Shown here piece by piece: positions 24,324 through 33,313 of a stretch of 64,000 nt of DNA. How positions within the stretch are numbered: position 1 is the stretch's first letter; every line of letters starts with the position of its first letter. The stretch is from Paramagnetospirillum magneticum AMB-1 (GTDB lineage: Bacteria > Pseudomonadota > Alphaproteobacteria > Rhodospirillales > Magnetospirillaceae), in assembly GCF_000009985.1 (NCBI RefSeq), contig NC_007626.1, positions 4,879,789-4,943,788 on the forward strand, written 5' to 3'. The notes below the pieces were generated by a model. The model did not search any database and had not been told where the DNA came from. It saw nothing but the letters and a program-made list of their open reading frames with translations. The position numbers and the translations under genes are program-made.

Positions 24324-26639
24324 ATGCCCACCCTGTCCCGCAAGCTGCGTCTGGCTCGCCTCGCGCTGCTGTGGGAGAGGGCATGGCCGCCCCTGGCGGC
24401 GGCTTTGTCCCTGCTGGCCCTGTTCCTGGCGCTCGCCCTGTTCGACGTGGCGCCGCTATTGCCCTTCTGGCTGCATGCGGCCCTGACTCCCGCCTTTGCA
24501 CTCGCCATCGCCGTCCTGGTGGGGAAGGCCTGCCGTACCGAGCCGCCCTCGGCGGATGAGGCCGCCCGGCGGCTGGAACGGGACTCGCACGTCGCCCACC
24601 GACCGCTGGCGGCTCTGGCCGACGATCTGGCCACCGGCGATCCGGTGCTGTGGCAGGCCCATCGGGACCGCATGGCGCGGGACGCGCAACACCTGCGCCC
24701 CGGCTGGCCCGATCCGGTCTTGCCGGCCCGGGACCCCCTGGGCCTGCGCTTCGCCGCCCTGCTGCTGCTGATCCTGGCCATGGCCGGGGGGCGTTCCGAC
24801 ATGGGCGGCCGGCTGGCCCGCGCCGTCGATCCCTATTCCCTCCGCCCGGCCCTCGAATCCGACACATTGGAGGTGTGGATCGTGCCGCCCGCCTATACCG
24901 GCCTGGGCCAGACCCTGCTGAAGCCCGGCCAGGGGGCCGTCACCGTCCCGGCGGGAAGCATGGCCCGCGCCGTCACCTCGTGGCGCGGCTGGAGCGGCTC
25001 CGCCCTCTCGGCCGGTGGCAGCGCGGCGGTGTTCGGCGAGAACGGCCGCGCCGAACTGGCCTTGACCGCGGGGCCCAGCCTGGATGTGCGCCTGGGCTTG
25101 CGGATGGCCGCCTCCTGGCCCATCACGCTTCGCGCCGACCAGCCGCCCTCCATCGCCGTCACCCAGCCGCCCAAGGGGGACGAGCGCGGCCGCCTGACCC
25201 TGGAGATGGAAGCGGGCGACGATTACGGCCTGACCCGGGCCTGGGTCGAGGTCCGGCCCCTGGAGGAGGGAGCGGAACCGCTCCGCCTCGATCTCGTCCT
25301 GCCGGGCGAGCGGTTGCACCAGGCCCGGCTGATGCTGCGCGCCGATCTGGCCGATCATGACTGGGCCGGAACAAAGGTGCGCCTGACACCCAAGGCGGAA
25401 GACGGCGCCGGCCAGAAGGGCGAGGCGCCGCCGGTGGAGATCGTCCTGCCTGAACGGATCTTCCGCAACCCCCTGGCCCGCGCCCTGGTGCAGTGGCGGC
25501 GGCAATTGAGCGACGCCCCCCGAATGGGACCGGAGATCGCCGAGGAACTGCGTCAGATCATGGAGCAGCCCGAGGCCTTCGGTGGCGACGACCGGGTCTT
25601 CCTGGCCCTGTCGGTCAGCCGCCACATGCTGATGCGCCCCGAATTCGAGCGCGACCGCATGCGCTCATTGCTGTGGTACGCCGCCACCCGGCTGGAAGAT
25701 GGCGGACTGCCGGCGGCCGAGAAGAGCCTGGAGGACGCCCGCTCCAGCCTGGAACGCGCCCTGGCCGACAAGGCCGATGCCGCCGAGCTGTCCCGGCTGG
25801 TGGACCAGCTGGAAGCGGCGCTGGAGCAATGGATGGAGGCCCTGGCCGAGCTGGGCCTCGATCAATCCCTGCCGCCCGAGGGCTCGGCTCCCGCCGCCGA
25901 CCTGTCGGACATGCTCGACCAGTTGCGCGGCATGGCCGAGACCGGCGACCGCGAGGGCCTGCGCCGCCGCCTCGAGCAATTGTCGCGGCTGATGGCCGAA
26001 ATGGGCACGCCCCAGAAGGGCCAGGGCGGCGATCCGGCCGCCGCCGAGGCCATGCGCCGCCTGCGCGAGCTGACCCAGCGCCAGCAGGACCTGCTGGACC
26101 GCAGTTTCCGCAAGGCGCCGCCCGAGGATCAGGTCGCCCCCGACGAGGACACCCCCAAGCCCCGGCGCAAGCCCTCGCCCCGCGAAGCCGCCGAGGCACG
26201 CAAGGAGGCGGCGGAGCAAAAGGCGCTACGCCAGGCCCTCGAACAGCTGGGCAAATCCATGCCCCAGCCCCCGGATTCCCTTGCCGAGGCGGAACGATCC
26301 ATGCGGGGTGCGGAATCCAGCCTGTCCGAAGGAGAGTGGGCCGAGGCCGCCGACCAGCAGTCCGAGGCGGTGAAGCGCTTGCAGGAGGGCGCCCGCCAGA
26401 TGATCGAGCGCATGGAGGCCGCCCGGGGCAAGGGAGCCCCTGCCCTGCTGCCCCGCGACCCCTTCGGCCGCACGCTGAACGGCTCCACCTTCGCCGATGA
26501 CGGCCGCACCAAGGTGCCGGGGCGATCCGACACCATGCGAGCGCGGGAAATCCTGCAGGAATTGCGGCGACGCTCCGGCCAGCCGCACCGGCCGGAACCG
26601 GAGCGCGACTACCTCAAGCGTCTGCTGAAGCCGTTCTGA
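24324..26639 (+). CDS. DUF4175 / TIGR02302 family membrane protein
   Basis: A 771-residue protein with hydrophobic segments at about residues 25-65 and 135-155, followed by a large, mostly extracytoplasmic part: a beta-rich region near 170-360 and then a long charged helical, glutamine-rich region (for example QRQQDLLDRSFRKAPPEDQV near residue 600). This matches the alphaproteobacterial DUF4175 family, whose role is unknown; envelope function is inferred. The start at 24324 (MPTLSRKLRLARL) is chosen because the longer frame runs through the hairpin repeat. Confidence 0.78.
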   Translation: MPTLSRKLRLARLALLWERAWPPLAAALSLLALFLALALFDVAPLLPFWLHAALTPAFALAIAVLVGKACRTEPPSADEAARRLERDSHVAHRPLAALADDLATGDPVLWQAHRDRMARDAQHLRPGWPDPVLPARDPLGLRFAALLLLILAMAGGRSDMGGRLARAVDPYSLRPALESDTLEVWIVPPAYTGLGQTLLKPGQGAVTVPAGSMARAVTSWRGWSGSALSAGGSAAVFGENGRAELALTAGPSLDVRLGLRMAASWPITLRADQPPSIAVTQPPKGDERGRLTLEMEAGDDYGLTRAWVEVRPLEEGAEPLRLDLVLPGERLHQARLMLRADLADHDWAGTKVRLTPKAEDGAGQKGEAPPVEIVLPERIFRNPLARALVQWRRQLSDAPRMGPEIAEELRQIMEQPEAFGGDDRVFLALSVSRHMLMRPEFERDRMRSLLWYAATRLEDGGLPAAEKSLEDARSSLERALADKADAAELSRLVDQLEAALEQWMEALAELGLDQSLPPEGSAPAADLSDMLDQLRGMAETGDREGLRRRLEQLSRLMAEMGTPQKGQGGDPAAAEAMRRLRELTQRQQDLLDRSFRKAPPEDQVAPDEDTPKPRRKPSPREAAEARKEAAEQKALRQALEQLGKSMPQPPDSLAEAERSMRGAESSLSEGEWAEAADQQSEAVKRLQEGARQMIERMEAARGKGAPALLPRDPFGRTLNGSTFADDGRTKVPGRSDTMRAREILQELRRRSGQPHRPEPERDYLKRLLKPF

Positions 26640-26673
26640 CCGGGGTGCCTGGCAGGCTGTGAAAAAGCTCCCC

Positions 26674-26952
26674 TTCGGGGGCTTTTGCCCCCGATCCCCC
26701 AACCGGGAAGCACGGCTTCCCGGACCCTTCAGCTTTTTATAAAAATAGGCTGGAGTTCTTCGCACTTAAGCTAAATCGGAAAGTCGAAGAACTCTTAAGC
26801 CCGAGCGGCGCTTGAGCCCTGAAAAAGCGGAGCTTTTTCGTACAGACCGAATCCTAGAGTGCTTCAGCTTAAAGCTGACGCACTCTAGAGGCTCGGAGGC
26901 TGTGCCTCCGAACGGGTTAGGGCGGGTGCCCTGCCGCGCAAGCGGGGTTTTT
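26674..26952. repeat. Modular hairpin repeat, variant 2, split by a palindromic insert
   Basis: The outer parts (26674-26735 and 26889-26952) repeat the two modules seen at 10698-10846: TTCGGGGGC/GCCCCCGA, GGGAAGC/GCTTCCC, CTCGGAGGC/GCCTCCGA. The spacer between them is about 30 bases at the other locus but about 150 here. This extra DNA holds three dyads: a 10-bp stem 26753-26762 with 26785-26794, an 8-bp GAAAAAGC/GCTTTTTC stem (26821-26839) and a 35-base near-perfect palindrome (26854-26888). The gap 26640-26970 has no gene. Confidence 0.75.
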
Positions 26953-26970
26953 CCCCAGCCTGCATGAACT

Positions 26971-28026
26971 CTATTTGGCTTCCGTGGGCTTGGCTTCCGC
27001 GGCGGGAGCAGCGGGCGCGGCCGGAACCGCAGGCGGCATATCCACGGCAGGGGCCGGAGCCGGGGCCGGAGTGGCGGGAACCGGGGCGGGAGCCGGCGAC
27101 GGCGTGGCCGGAATCGGCGGCGGCACGGAGCCCGTCTTGGCGTCGCCGCTCTCGACGAACACCACCACCACCTCAACGGCGTTAGGATCGGGCCGCTCCA
27201 GCATGATCTTGAAGCTGGCCGTGCCCCGCGACGGCAATTCGCTCACCGGCGGCTGCGACATCTTTTCCTGAACCGCCTGCTTGTTGCGGTCCATCAGCAC
27301 CAGCTTCATGGTCGGAATCTGGCGGGTCCGATCGGTGATATTGGCGATGATGCCACGCACCACCAGCACATCGGTGTCGTTATGGACGAAGCGTTCCGGC
27401 GTGCCGGCCTTGCGCAGTTCAAGCCCGGCACCCGGCTTTTCCCGCCGGAGACCGGCCTGGCCCAACAATTCCCCGGCCTCGGGGACGGCTTCGACCAGCT
27501 GATCCTGGAAATAATAGCCGGCACCACCCAGCCCGCCGAGAATCAGCAGGACCAGCAACGCCCACAGGGCGCCCGTCCCCTTCTTGCCTTCCTGGGCGGG
27601 GGTGGAGAACAGCTCGGGTACCGGCTGCGGTTCGTCGTCCAAAAGGTCGACCTCGCCGGGGCGCTCCATGCCCTCGTCGGGCGGCATGCGATTGGCGAAG
27701 GTGGGAACAGGCGGCGCATCGAGATCGAAATCGTCGTCGACCGACGGCGACGGCGACGGCCGGGCCGAGGGACGCGGCGCATCGAACACGGAATCGTCGC
27801 GGACCGGGTTGAACCCCGCCACCTTGCTGAAATCGGGCGCTTCCCGCTCCGGCGTGCTGAAGGACGGCCCGGCCAGGTCCAGGTCGGTGTCGTCGTCATC
27901 CAGCGACAGTGGCGTCTGAAACCACTTATGCGCGCATTTGGCGCATTTCAGCTTGCGCCCATTGGTCCCGAGCGCACTGTCGGGAATGGAGAAGTTGGTT
28001 CCACAGGCGGGACAGGTGATCAGCAT
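26971..28026 (-). CDS. Zinc-ribbon, DUF3426-type membrane protein
   Basis: A 351-residue protein with an N-terminal MJ0042-type zinc ribbon (cysteines 5, 8, 28 and 31, in CPACGTNF and CAKCAHKW), an acidic low-complexity stretch, one membrane segment near residue 160-180 (ALLVLLILGGLGGAGYYF), and a C-terminal DUF3426-like beta domain with VVRGIIANITDRTRQIP. The tail is a proline/alanine repeat. The topology suggests zinc ribbon inside and DUF3426 domain outside. Function unknown. ATG 28026 is used; an upstream TTG is less likely. Confidence 0.75.
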   Translation of the reverse strand: MLITCPACGTNFSIPDSALGTNGRKLKCAKCAHKWFQTPLSLDDDDTDLDLAGPSFSTPEREAPDFSKVAGFNPVRDDSVFDAPRPSARPSPSPSVDDDFDLDAPPVPTFANRMPPDEGMERPGEVDLLDDEPQPVPELFSTPAQEGKKGTGALWALLVLLILGGLGGAGYYFQDQLVEAVPEAGELLGQAGLRREKPGAGLELRKAGTPERFVHNDTDVLVVRGIIANITDRTRQIPTMKLVLMDRNKQAVQEKMSQPPVSELPSRGTASFKIMLERPDPNAVEVVVVFVESGDAKTGSVPPPIPATPSPAPAPVPATPAPAPAPAVDMPPAVPAAPAAPAAEAKPTEAK

Positions 28027-28100
28027 GGTCTGCAAGCACCGGAAAAGATTTATTTCTTATAGGCTGGAGCCGGGACCAACACAAGCGGCTACGTGAGTGG

Positions 28101-30197
28101 CTACAGGCGGATCAATCCCTCGGGATTACTAAGCAATCCGGCGAAGGTGGCGGCGTTGACCGGGCGCGAGAACAGGAAGCCCTGCATGATCGGGCAGCCG
28201 CGCGCCGCCAGGAAGGCGGCCTGCTCGCGGGTTTCCACCCCCTCGGCGATCACGGAAAAGCCCAGATTGCCGGCCAGGGCGATGACCGAGGCGATGATGG
28301 CGCCGTCCTTGGCGTTGCCGGGCAGTTCGGTGACGAAGGCGCGGTCGATCTTCAAGGTGGAGACGGGGAACAGCTTGAGATAGGCCAGCGAGGAATACCC
28401 GGTGCCGAAATCGTCCAGCGACACCCGCACCCCCAGGGTGGTCAGCTGGCCGAGGATCTCGATGGCGCGGTCCACGTCGCTGGCCATCATGGTCTCGGTG
28501 ATTTCCAGCTCCAGGACCGAGGGCGGCAGGCCGGAACCGGCAAGAGCCGCCTTGACCTTTTCCTTCAGCCGCCCGTCGTGGAACTGGGCGGGCGAGAGAT
28601 TGACGCTGATGGACGGCAGGATCAGCCCCTGGGCCCGCCATTCCGCCACCTGGCGACAGGCCTCGACCAGCACCCAGTCGTCGATGGCACCGATCAGCCC
28701 GGCCCGCTCGGCCACCGGGATGAACAGGCCGGGAGAGACATCGGCCCGCACCGGATGACGCCAGCGGATCAGCGCCTCGGCGCCGATGATGGCACCCGAC
28801 AGGGCGTCCACCTTGGGCTGGTAGACCAGACGGAACTGGTCCTCGCCCAAGGCCAGACGCAAATCATTTTCCAGGCTGACCCGCTCGGCCACCTGGCGGT
28901 CCATCTCGATATCGAAACAGCTATAGGGCAGGCCGCCGCGCTTGGCGTGATACATGGCGGCATCGGCCCGCGACAGCAGGCTTTCGGCGCCGTCGGCATC
29001 GTCGGGATAAAGGGCGATGCCGATACTGGTGCCGGCGAACAGCTGCAGGCCCTCCATGTCGAAGGGTTCGGCGAAGGCATAGAGCACCTTGTTGGCGCAG
29101 GCCTGGGCCGCCGTATGGTCACCGACGCTGGGCAACAGCATGACGAACTCGTCGCCGCCCAGCCGGCCGATGACGTCGCTGGCCCGCACGCAGGCCTTGA
29201 GGCGGCGCGCCACCTGCCGCAGCAATTCATCGCCCACCGCGTGGCCGTAGCTGTCGTTGATATCCTTGAAGCGGTTGACGTCGAGGTAAAGCACCGCCAG
29301 GCGCTCGCCGGTCTGCTCGGCCCGTACGATGGCCTCGCCCAGGGCTTCCATCACCGTATGGCGGTTGGGCAGGCGGGTCAGGGCGTCGTGGCTGGCATGG
29401 AACCGGATGCGCTGTTCATCGCGCCGCTTGCGGGTGATGTCGCGCAACAGCAGCACGAAGCGCCCGTCCTCTCCCTTGGCGTCGGCGCCCTGGTCCACGG
29501 CGGTAAGCGCCAAGGCGGCGGGAAAGGGCTCCGATTCCTTGCGCCGCGTCCAGGTCTCGCCCGACCACTGGCCGGTATTGGCCGCCAGACGCCACATTTC
29601 CTCGATCTCGCGCAGGCCGATCATCTCGACCGCCAGCAGATCGCAGGTCTGCCCGACCATCTCGGCCGCATTCCAGCCGGTCATGCGCTCGAAGGCGGCG
29701 TTGACCGCCAGGATGCGCCGCTCGCGGTCGGTGACCACAATGGCCTCGCCCACCGTCTCGAACACCGTGGCGGCCAGACGCAGCGATTCCTCGGCCTGTT
29801 TGCGCGCCGTGATGTTCTGGACCGTGCCCTCGTAGCAGACCAGACGGTCGCGTCCGTCATAGACGGCCCGGGCATTTTCGGCGATCCAGATGATCTCGCC
29901 GCTGCGCGTCCGCACCCGTGCCTCGAAATTGCGCACCACGGAATCGCGGGCCAGGATTTCGCGGAACCGCTCGCGATCGGCGGGGTCGACATACAGCCCC
30001 CTGGCGATGTCGGTCAGCCCGGCGATCAGCTCGGCCGGGTCCTTATAGCCGTAAATCCGCGCCAGGGCCGGATTGGCGTCCAGATAGCGCCCATCGGGAG
30101 TGGTGCGGTAAATGCCCTCGACCGCGTTCTCGAACAGCGAACGATAGCCGCCGAGATCATCGTCGTTGCGGGCAAGCACCAACACATCTCCACTCAT
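28101..30197 (-). CDS. PAS-PAS-GGDEF-EAL cyclic-di-GMP signalling protein
   Basis: A 698-residue cytoplasmic protein with two PAS/PAC sensor domains (about residues 18-140 and 150-265), a diguanylate cyclase domain and a phosphodiesterase domain. GGDEF is intact (GRLGGDEFVMLLP). The EAL domain keeps AEALIRWRHP, NLSPAQF, ELEITETMM and DDFGTGYSSLAYL. Both activities are therefore possible; net direction cannot be told from sequence. No membrane segment. The start at 30197 (MSGDVLVLAR) is where PAS homology begins; the frame stays open through dapB on the opposite strand, which is a shadow. Confidence 0.88.
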   Translation of the reverse strand: MSGDVLVLARNDDDLGGYRSLFENAVEGIYRTTPDGRYLDANPALARIYGYKDPAELIAGLTDIARGLYVDPADRERFREILARDSVVRNFEARVRTRSGEIIWIAENARAVYDGRDRLVCYEGTVQNITARKQAEESLRLAATVFETVGEAIVVTDRERRILAVNAAFERMTGWNAAEMVGQTCDLLAVEMIGLREIEEMWRLAANTGQWSGETWTRRKESEPFPAALALTAVDQGADAKGEDGRFVLLLRDITRKRRDEQRIRFHASHDALTRLPNRHTVMEALGEAIVRAEQTGERLAVLYLDVNRFKDINDSYGHAVGDELLRQVARRLKACVRASDVIGRLGGDEFVMLLPSVGDHTAAQACANKVLYAFAEPFDMEGLQLFAGTSIGIALYPDDADGAESLLSRADAAMYHAKRGGLPYSCFDIEMDRQVAERVSLENDLRLALGEDQFRLVYQPKVDALSGAIIGAEALIRWRHPVRADVSPGLFIPVAERAGLIGAIDDWVLVEACRQVAEWRAQGLILPSISVNLSPAQFHDGRLKEKVKAALAGSGLPPSVLELEITETMMASDVDRAIEILGQLTTLGVRVSLDDFGTGYSSLAYLKLFPVSTLKIDRAFVTELPGNAKDGAIIASVIALAGNLGFSVIAEGVETREQAAFLAARGCPIMQGFLFSRPVNAATFAGLLSNPEGLIRL

Positions 30198-30359
30198 GGC
30201 GTCGGAATCCAGATAGATCAATTCTAATTGGGACAGTGCCACTGACGGTTTATGCACTGCAACAGAATCCGGTAAGGACCCTACTTTTGTCTCTCGGCGC
30301 TGGATTTCCCGGCCATGGGACTTTAAGAAGATGGGTCGGCTTTTGAAAAGGATCGGGGC

Positions 30360-31157
30360 ATGAGGATCGGAATCGTCGGCTGCAATGGACGCATGGGCCG
30401 GATGCTGATGGAAGCGGTGCTGTCCGCCGAGGGTTGCACCCTGTCCGGCGGCACTGAACGGGCAGGAAGCGAGGTCATCGGCCTGGATCCCGGTACCCTT
30501 CTGGGCCGTCCGCCGGTGGGGGCGCTGGTCACCGCCGACGCACGCACCCTGTTCCAGGCCTCGGACGCCGTCATCGACTTCACCGCCCCGGCCGCCACCC
30601 TGGCCCATGCCGCTATCGCCGCCGAACTGGGCAAGGTGCTGGTGGTGGGCACCACCGGCCTGTCCAAGGACGACGAGGCCCGGCTGGCCGAAGCCGCCCG
30701 CTCCACCCCTGTGGTCTATGCCCCCAATTTCAGCGTCGGCGTCAATCTGCTGATGGCGCTGACCGAACGCGCCGCCGCCATCCTGGGCGATGATTACGAT
30801 ATCGAAATCGTCGAGATGCATCATCGCCACAAGGTGGACGCCCCCAGCGGCACGGCGCTGGGCCTGGGCCGTTCGGCCGCCCTGGGACGGCAGGTGGCCC
30901 TCGACAGCCGGTGGTGCAAGGCCCGCGACGGCCATACCGGCGCCCGGCCCAAGGGCGAGATCGGCTTCGCCACCCTGCGCGGCGGCGACGTGGTGGGCGA
31001 TCACACGGTGATGTTCGCCGCCGAGGGCGAGCGGGTGGAACTGACCCACAAGGCGTCGTCCCGTACCGTCTTCGCCAAGGGCGCCGTGCGCGCCGCCCGC
31101 TGGGCCACCGGCCAGAAGCCGGGGCTTTATTCCATGCGCGACGTCCTGGGGCTGTGA
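30360..31157 (+). CDS. dapB: 4-hydroxy-tetrahydrodipicolinate reductase
   Basis: Second dedicated step of diaminopimelate and lysine synthesis. The 265-residue protein has the NAD(P)-binding GIVGCNGRMGRMLMEAV at the start and the catalytic block EIVEMHHRHKVDAPSGTA near residue 150, with GEIGFATLRGGDVVGDHTV following. A small membrane-protein gene begins 3 bases after the stop, so the two form an operon. Confidence 0.96.
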   Translation: MRIGIVGCNGRMGRMLMEAVLSAEGCTLSGGTERAGSEVIGLDPGTLLGRPPVGALVTADARTLFQASDAVIDFTAPAATLAHAAIAAELGKVLVVGTTGLSKDDEARLAEAARSTPVVYAPNFSVGVNLLMALTERAAAILGDDYDIEIVEMHHRHKVDAPSGTALGLGRSAALGRQVALDSRWCKARDGHTGARPKGEIGFATLRGGDVVGDHTVMFAAEGERVELTHKASSRTVFAKGAVRAARWATGQKPGLYSMRDVLGL

Positions 31158-31160
31158 CCG

Positions 31161-31325
31161 ATGAGCGATGAGCAAGCGCCAGCACCGCCCCCGACCGGCC
31201 GCCGCTACAAGGAATGGGAGCACTCTTACGCCGAGGAAGTGGCGTTTTCGCGCAAGATCTTCTTCGGCATGATGATCGCCCTGGCCATTCTGCTGGGGGC
31301 GCTGACCTACGGGGCGCTGAGGTAG
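31161..31325 (+). CDS. Small single-span membrane protein, 54 residues
   Basis: A short open frame directly after dapB. ATG 31161 encodes MSDEQAPAPPPTGRRYKEWE, an aromatic/basic middle, then FFGMMIALAILLGALTYGAL, one hydrophobic span reaching the C-terminus. The composition (proline-rich N-terminus, a charged segment, one span) and tight spacing support a real gene, but no family is recognised. It is followed by a hairpin repeat. Function unknown. Confidence 0.6.
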   Translation: MSDEQAPAPPPTGRRYKEWEHSYAEEVAFSRKIFFGMMIALAILLGALTYGALR

Positions 31326-31345
31326 AATCTCGCCGGGGAGATCTA

Positions 31346-31462
31346 TTGGGCTATCGCCCAAACCCATCCGGGGCGGACCCCGGACCTCCTTTATTTTCAT
31401 CAATAAAACAAAGGGAGGTCTGGAGGTTCACCTCCAACCAGGGTCCGGGGCGGGAGCCCCGC
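31346..31462. repeat. Modular hairpin repeat between the dapB operon and grpE
   Basis: Modules: TTGGGC/GCCCAA, TCCGGGG/CCCCGGA, CTCCTTT paired with AAAGGGAG around an A/T-rich loop, TGGAGGT/ACCTCCA and GTCCGGGGC/GCCCCG. It lies between convergent genes and ends 2 bases before the grpE stop. Confidence 0.75.
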
Positions 31463-31464
31463 AA

Positions 31465-32076
31465 TCAGACCTTGGTGTCGACGTTGTTGCCGCCGCTTTT
31501 GGGGCCGCCCTTGGCCACGCCCACCAAAGCGGGGCGCAGCAGGCGGTCGTGCAGGGTGTAGCCCGCCTGCATCACCAGCACCACGGTGCCTTCGATCTGG
31601 CTGGGGTCTTCCATCTCCATCATGGCCTGATGCAGGTTGGGATCGAAACGTTCGCCCTGGGCCGCCACCAGCTTGATGCCGTAGCGTTCGAAGGTGGCCA
31701 GCAATTCCCGCTCGGTCATCTCGACGCCGGTGGTGAGCGCGGTCAGGGATTCATTGCCTTCGCGCGCGCTGGCGGGCACCGAGTCCAGGGCGCGGCGCAG
31801 ATTGTCGGCCACGCTCAGCACATCCTTGGCGATGTTGGAAATGGCGTACCTGCCCCGATCCTCGGCCTGCTGCTCCAGGCGGCGACGGGTGTTCTCGGTC
31901 TCGGCCTTGGCGTAGAGCACGTCGTTCTTGAGCTTGGCGATCTCGGCCTCCAGCTCCTTGATGCGCTCGGAGTCCACGGCCGGCGGCGCGGCGGATTCGG
32001 CGGCCGGGCCCTGGTCGGCGCTCTGGTCGGCGCTTTCGGCGGCGGGCATCTGCTCGGCGGTCTGATCCTGGGTCAT
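31465..32076 (-). CDS. grpE: Nucleotide exchange factor GrpE
   Basis: Co-chaperone that releases ADP from DnaK. The 203-residue protein has an acidic, low-complexity N-terminus, a long coiled coil (ELEAEIAKLKNDVLYAKAE) and the C-terminal beta-wing with FDPNLHQAMMEMEDPSQIEGT and VMQAGYTLHDRLLRPALVGV, the GrpE signature. Start at 32076 from MTQDQTAEQM. It follows hrcA on the same strand 26 bases downstream, the standard heat-shock pair. dnaK and dnaJ are not in the window. Confidence 0.95.
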   Translation of the reverse strand: MTQDQTAEQMPAAESADQSADQGPAAESAAPPAVDSERIKELEAEIAKLKNDVLYAKAETENTRRRLEQQAEDRGRYAISNIAKDVLSVADNLRRALDSVPASAREGNESLTALTTGVEMTERELLATFERYGIKLVAAQGERFDPNLHQAMMEMEDPSQIEGTVVLVMQAGYTLHDRLLRPALVGVAKGGPKSGGNNVDTKV

Positions 32077-32102
32077 GGCAAGGCTCTCTCGATGTCTTGG
32101 GG

Positions 32103-33167
32103 TTAGGTGGGTTGCCCGATCAGGCGGCCGATCACCTTGGCGGTGTAATCGACCATGGGAATGATCCGGGCGTAATTGATGCGTTGCGGGCCGATCACGC
32201 CGATGGCGCCGACGATGCGCTCGCGCGCGTCGCGGTAGGGCGCCACCACCATGGAACAGCCGGTGACGCCGAACAGATCGCTTTCGGCGCCGATGAAGAT
32301 CTGCACCCCGTCGGCCACCTGAGTGAGGTCCACCAGCCGCAGGAACTGCTCGGAGGTTTCCAGCGCCTCGAACAGCGAGCGGATGCGCTCGAGATCCTCG
32401 ACGGCGGTGACGTCTTCCAGCAGATGGGACTGGCCGCGCACGATCAGCGCCGAATGGCTTTCGCCTCCGGCCCAGGTGGCCAGACCGGCCTCGATCACCC
32501 GCTTGGTCAGCGAGTCCAGCAGGCTGCGCTGCTGCTCCAGCTCGGCGGCGATCTCGTCCTTGACCTCCTCCAGGGACCGGCCGGCCAGGCGGGCGTTGAG
32601 GTAATTGCCGGCCTCGACCAGGGTGGACATCTCGACGCCGTCGGGCAGGTCGAGCAGGCGGTTCTCCACCATGCCGTCCTCGGTGACCAGCACCACCAGG
32701 GCGCGGTTGCGGCCCAGCCAGACGAATTCCACATGCTTCAAGGTGCGCTGGATCTTGGGGGCCACCACCACGCCGGCGCAGCGCGAGAGCCCCGACAGCG
32801 CGCCCAGGGCCTCGCCCAGCACCTGCTCCATGGAGCGGCCCGCCGCCCGGCACTGGGCGTCGATGGCCGAACGCTCGGATTCGGCCATGCGGCCCACTTC
32901 CAGCAGGCCATTGACGAACAGGCGCATGCCCGCCTGGGTGGGCAGGCGCCCGGCCGAGGTGTGGGGGGCGTACAGCAGGCCGAAATCTTCCAGGTCGGCC
33001 ATGACGTTGCGGATGGTGGCGGGAGACAGCGACAGGGTCAGGCGGCGCGACAGGGTGCGCGAGCCGATGGGCTCGCCCGTCTCCACATAGGCTTCCACGA
33101 TCTGGCGGAAGATTTCCCGCGATCTATCGTTCAGCTCGGTGATGACGGGGCCCTTGGTCCGTGGCAT
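32103..33167 (-). CDS. hrcA: Heat-inducible transcription repressor HrcA
   Basis: Repressor of class I heat-shock genes, binding CIRCE operators. The 354-residue protein has an N-terminal winged helix (NDRSREIFRQIVEAYVETGE, SRRLTLSLSPATIRNVMADL), the LLYAPHTSAGRLPT hinge and a long ligand-like C-terminal domain. Start 33167 (MPRTKGP) is favoured over 33215 because a good promoter (-10 at 33200-33205) lies between the two, so the earlier ATG would not be in the message. No CIRCE sequence was recognised in the window. Confidence 0.93.
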   Translation of the reverse strand: MPRTKGPVITELNDRSREIFRQIVEAYVETGEPIGSRTLSRRLTLSLSPATIRNVMADLEDFGLLYAPHTSAGRLPTQAGMRLFVNGLLEVGRMAESERSAIDAQCRAAGRSMEQVLGEALGALSGLSRCAGVVVAPKIQRTLKHVEFVWLGRNRALVVLVTEDGMVENRLLDLPDGVEMSTLVEAGNYLNARLAGRSLEEVKDEIAAELEQQRSLLDSLTKRVIEAGLATWAGGESHSALIVRGQSHLLEDVTAVEDLERIRSLFEALETSEQFLRLVDLTQVADGVQIFIGAESDLFGVTGCSMVVAPYRDARERIVGAIGVIGPQRINYARIIPMVDYTAKVIGRLIGQPT

Positions 33168-33199
33168 GGCGCTCTTGGGGTTTTCTCCGGTGCGGCGAA

Positions 33200-33228
33200 A
33201 ATCTAGTGGCGCCATGCCGCCCCGTCAA
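33200..33228 (-). promoter_or_regulatory. Sigma-70 type promoter of hrcA-grpE
   Basis: Read on the minus strand: TTGACG (33223-33228), a 17-base spacer, then TAGATT (33200-33205). These match the -35 and -10 consensus at 5 of 6 and 4 of 6 positions with ideal spacing. The expected transcription start near 33193 gives a leader of about 25 bases before ATG 33167. Confidence 0.55.
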
Positions 33229-33313
33229 TGTCGGGGGGTCGAGATTGTGGACGGCACCCACCATATGGAGGTAGCTTGCCGCACTTTTCCCAATCCTAGG
33301 ACTTGCAGTGATC

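Noticed and set aside
30198..31403. Upstream extension of the GGDEF-EAL gene through dapB
   Set aside because: The frame is open only because it runs antisense to dapB; PAS homology begins at 30197.
32077..32853. Apparent fusion of an HrcA-like region to GrpE
   Set aside because: The extra part is an out-of-frame reading of hrcA. GrpE has a normal start at 32076 and HrcA is complete in its own frame.
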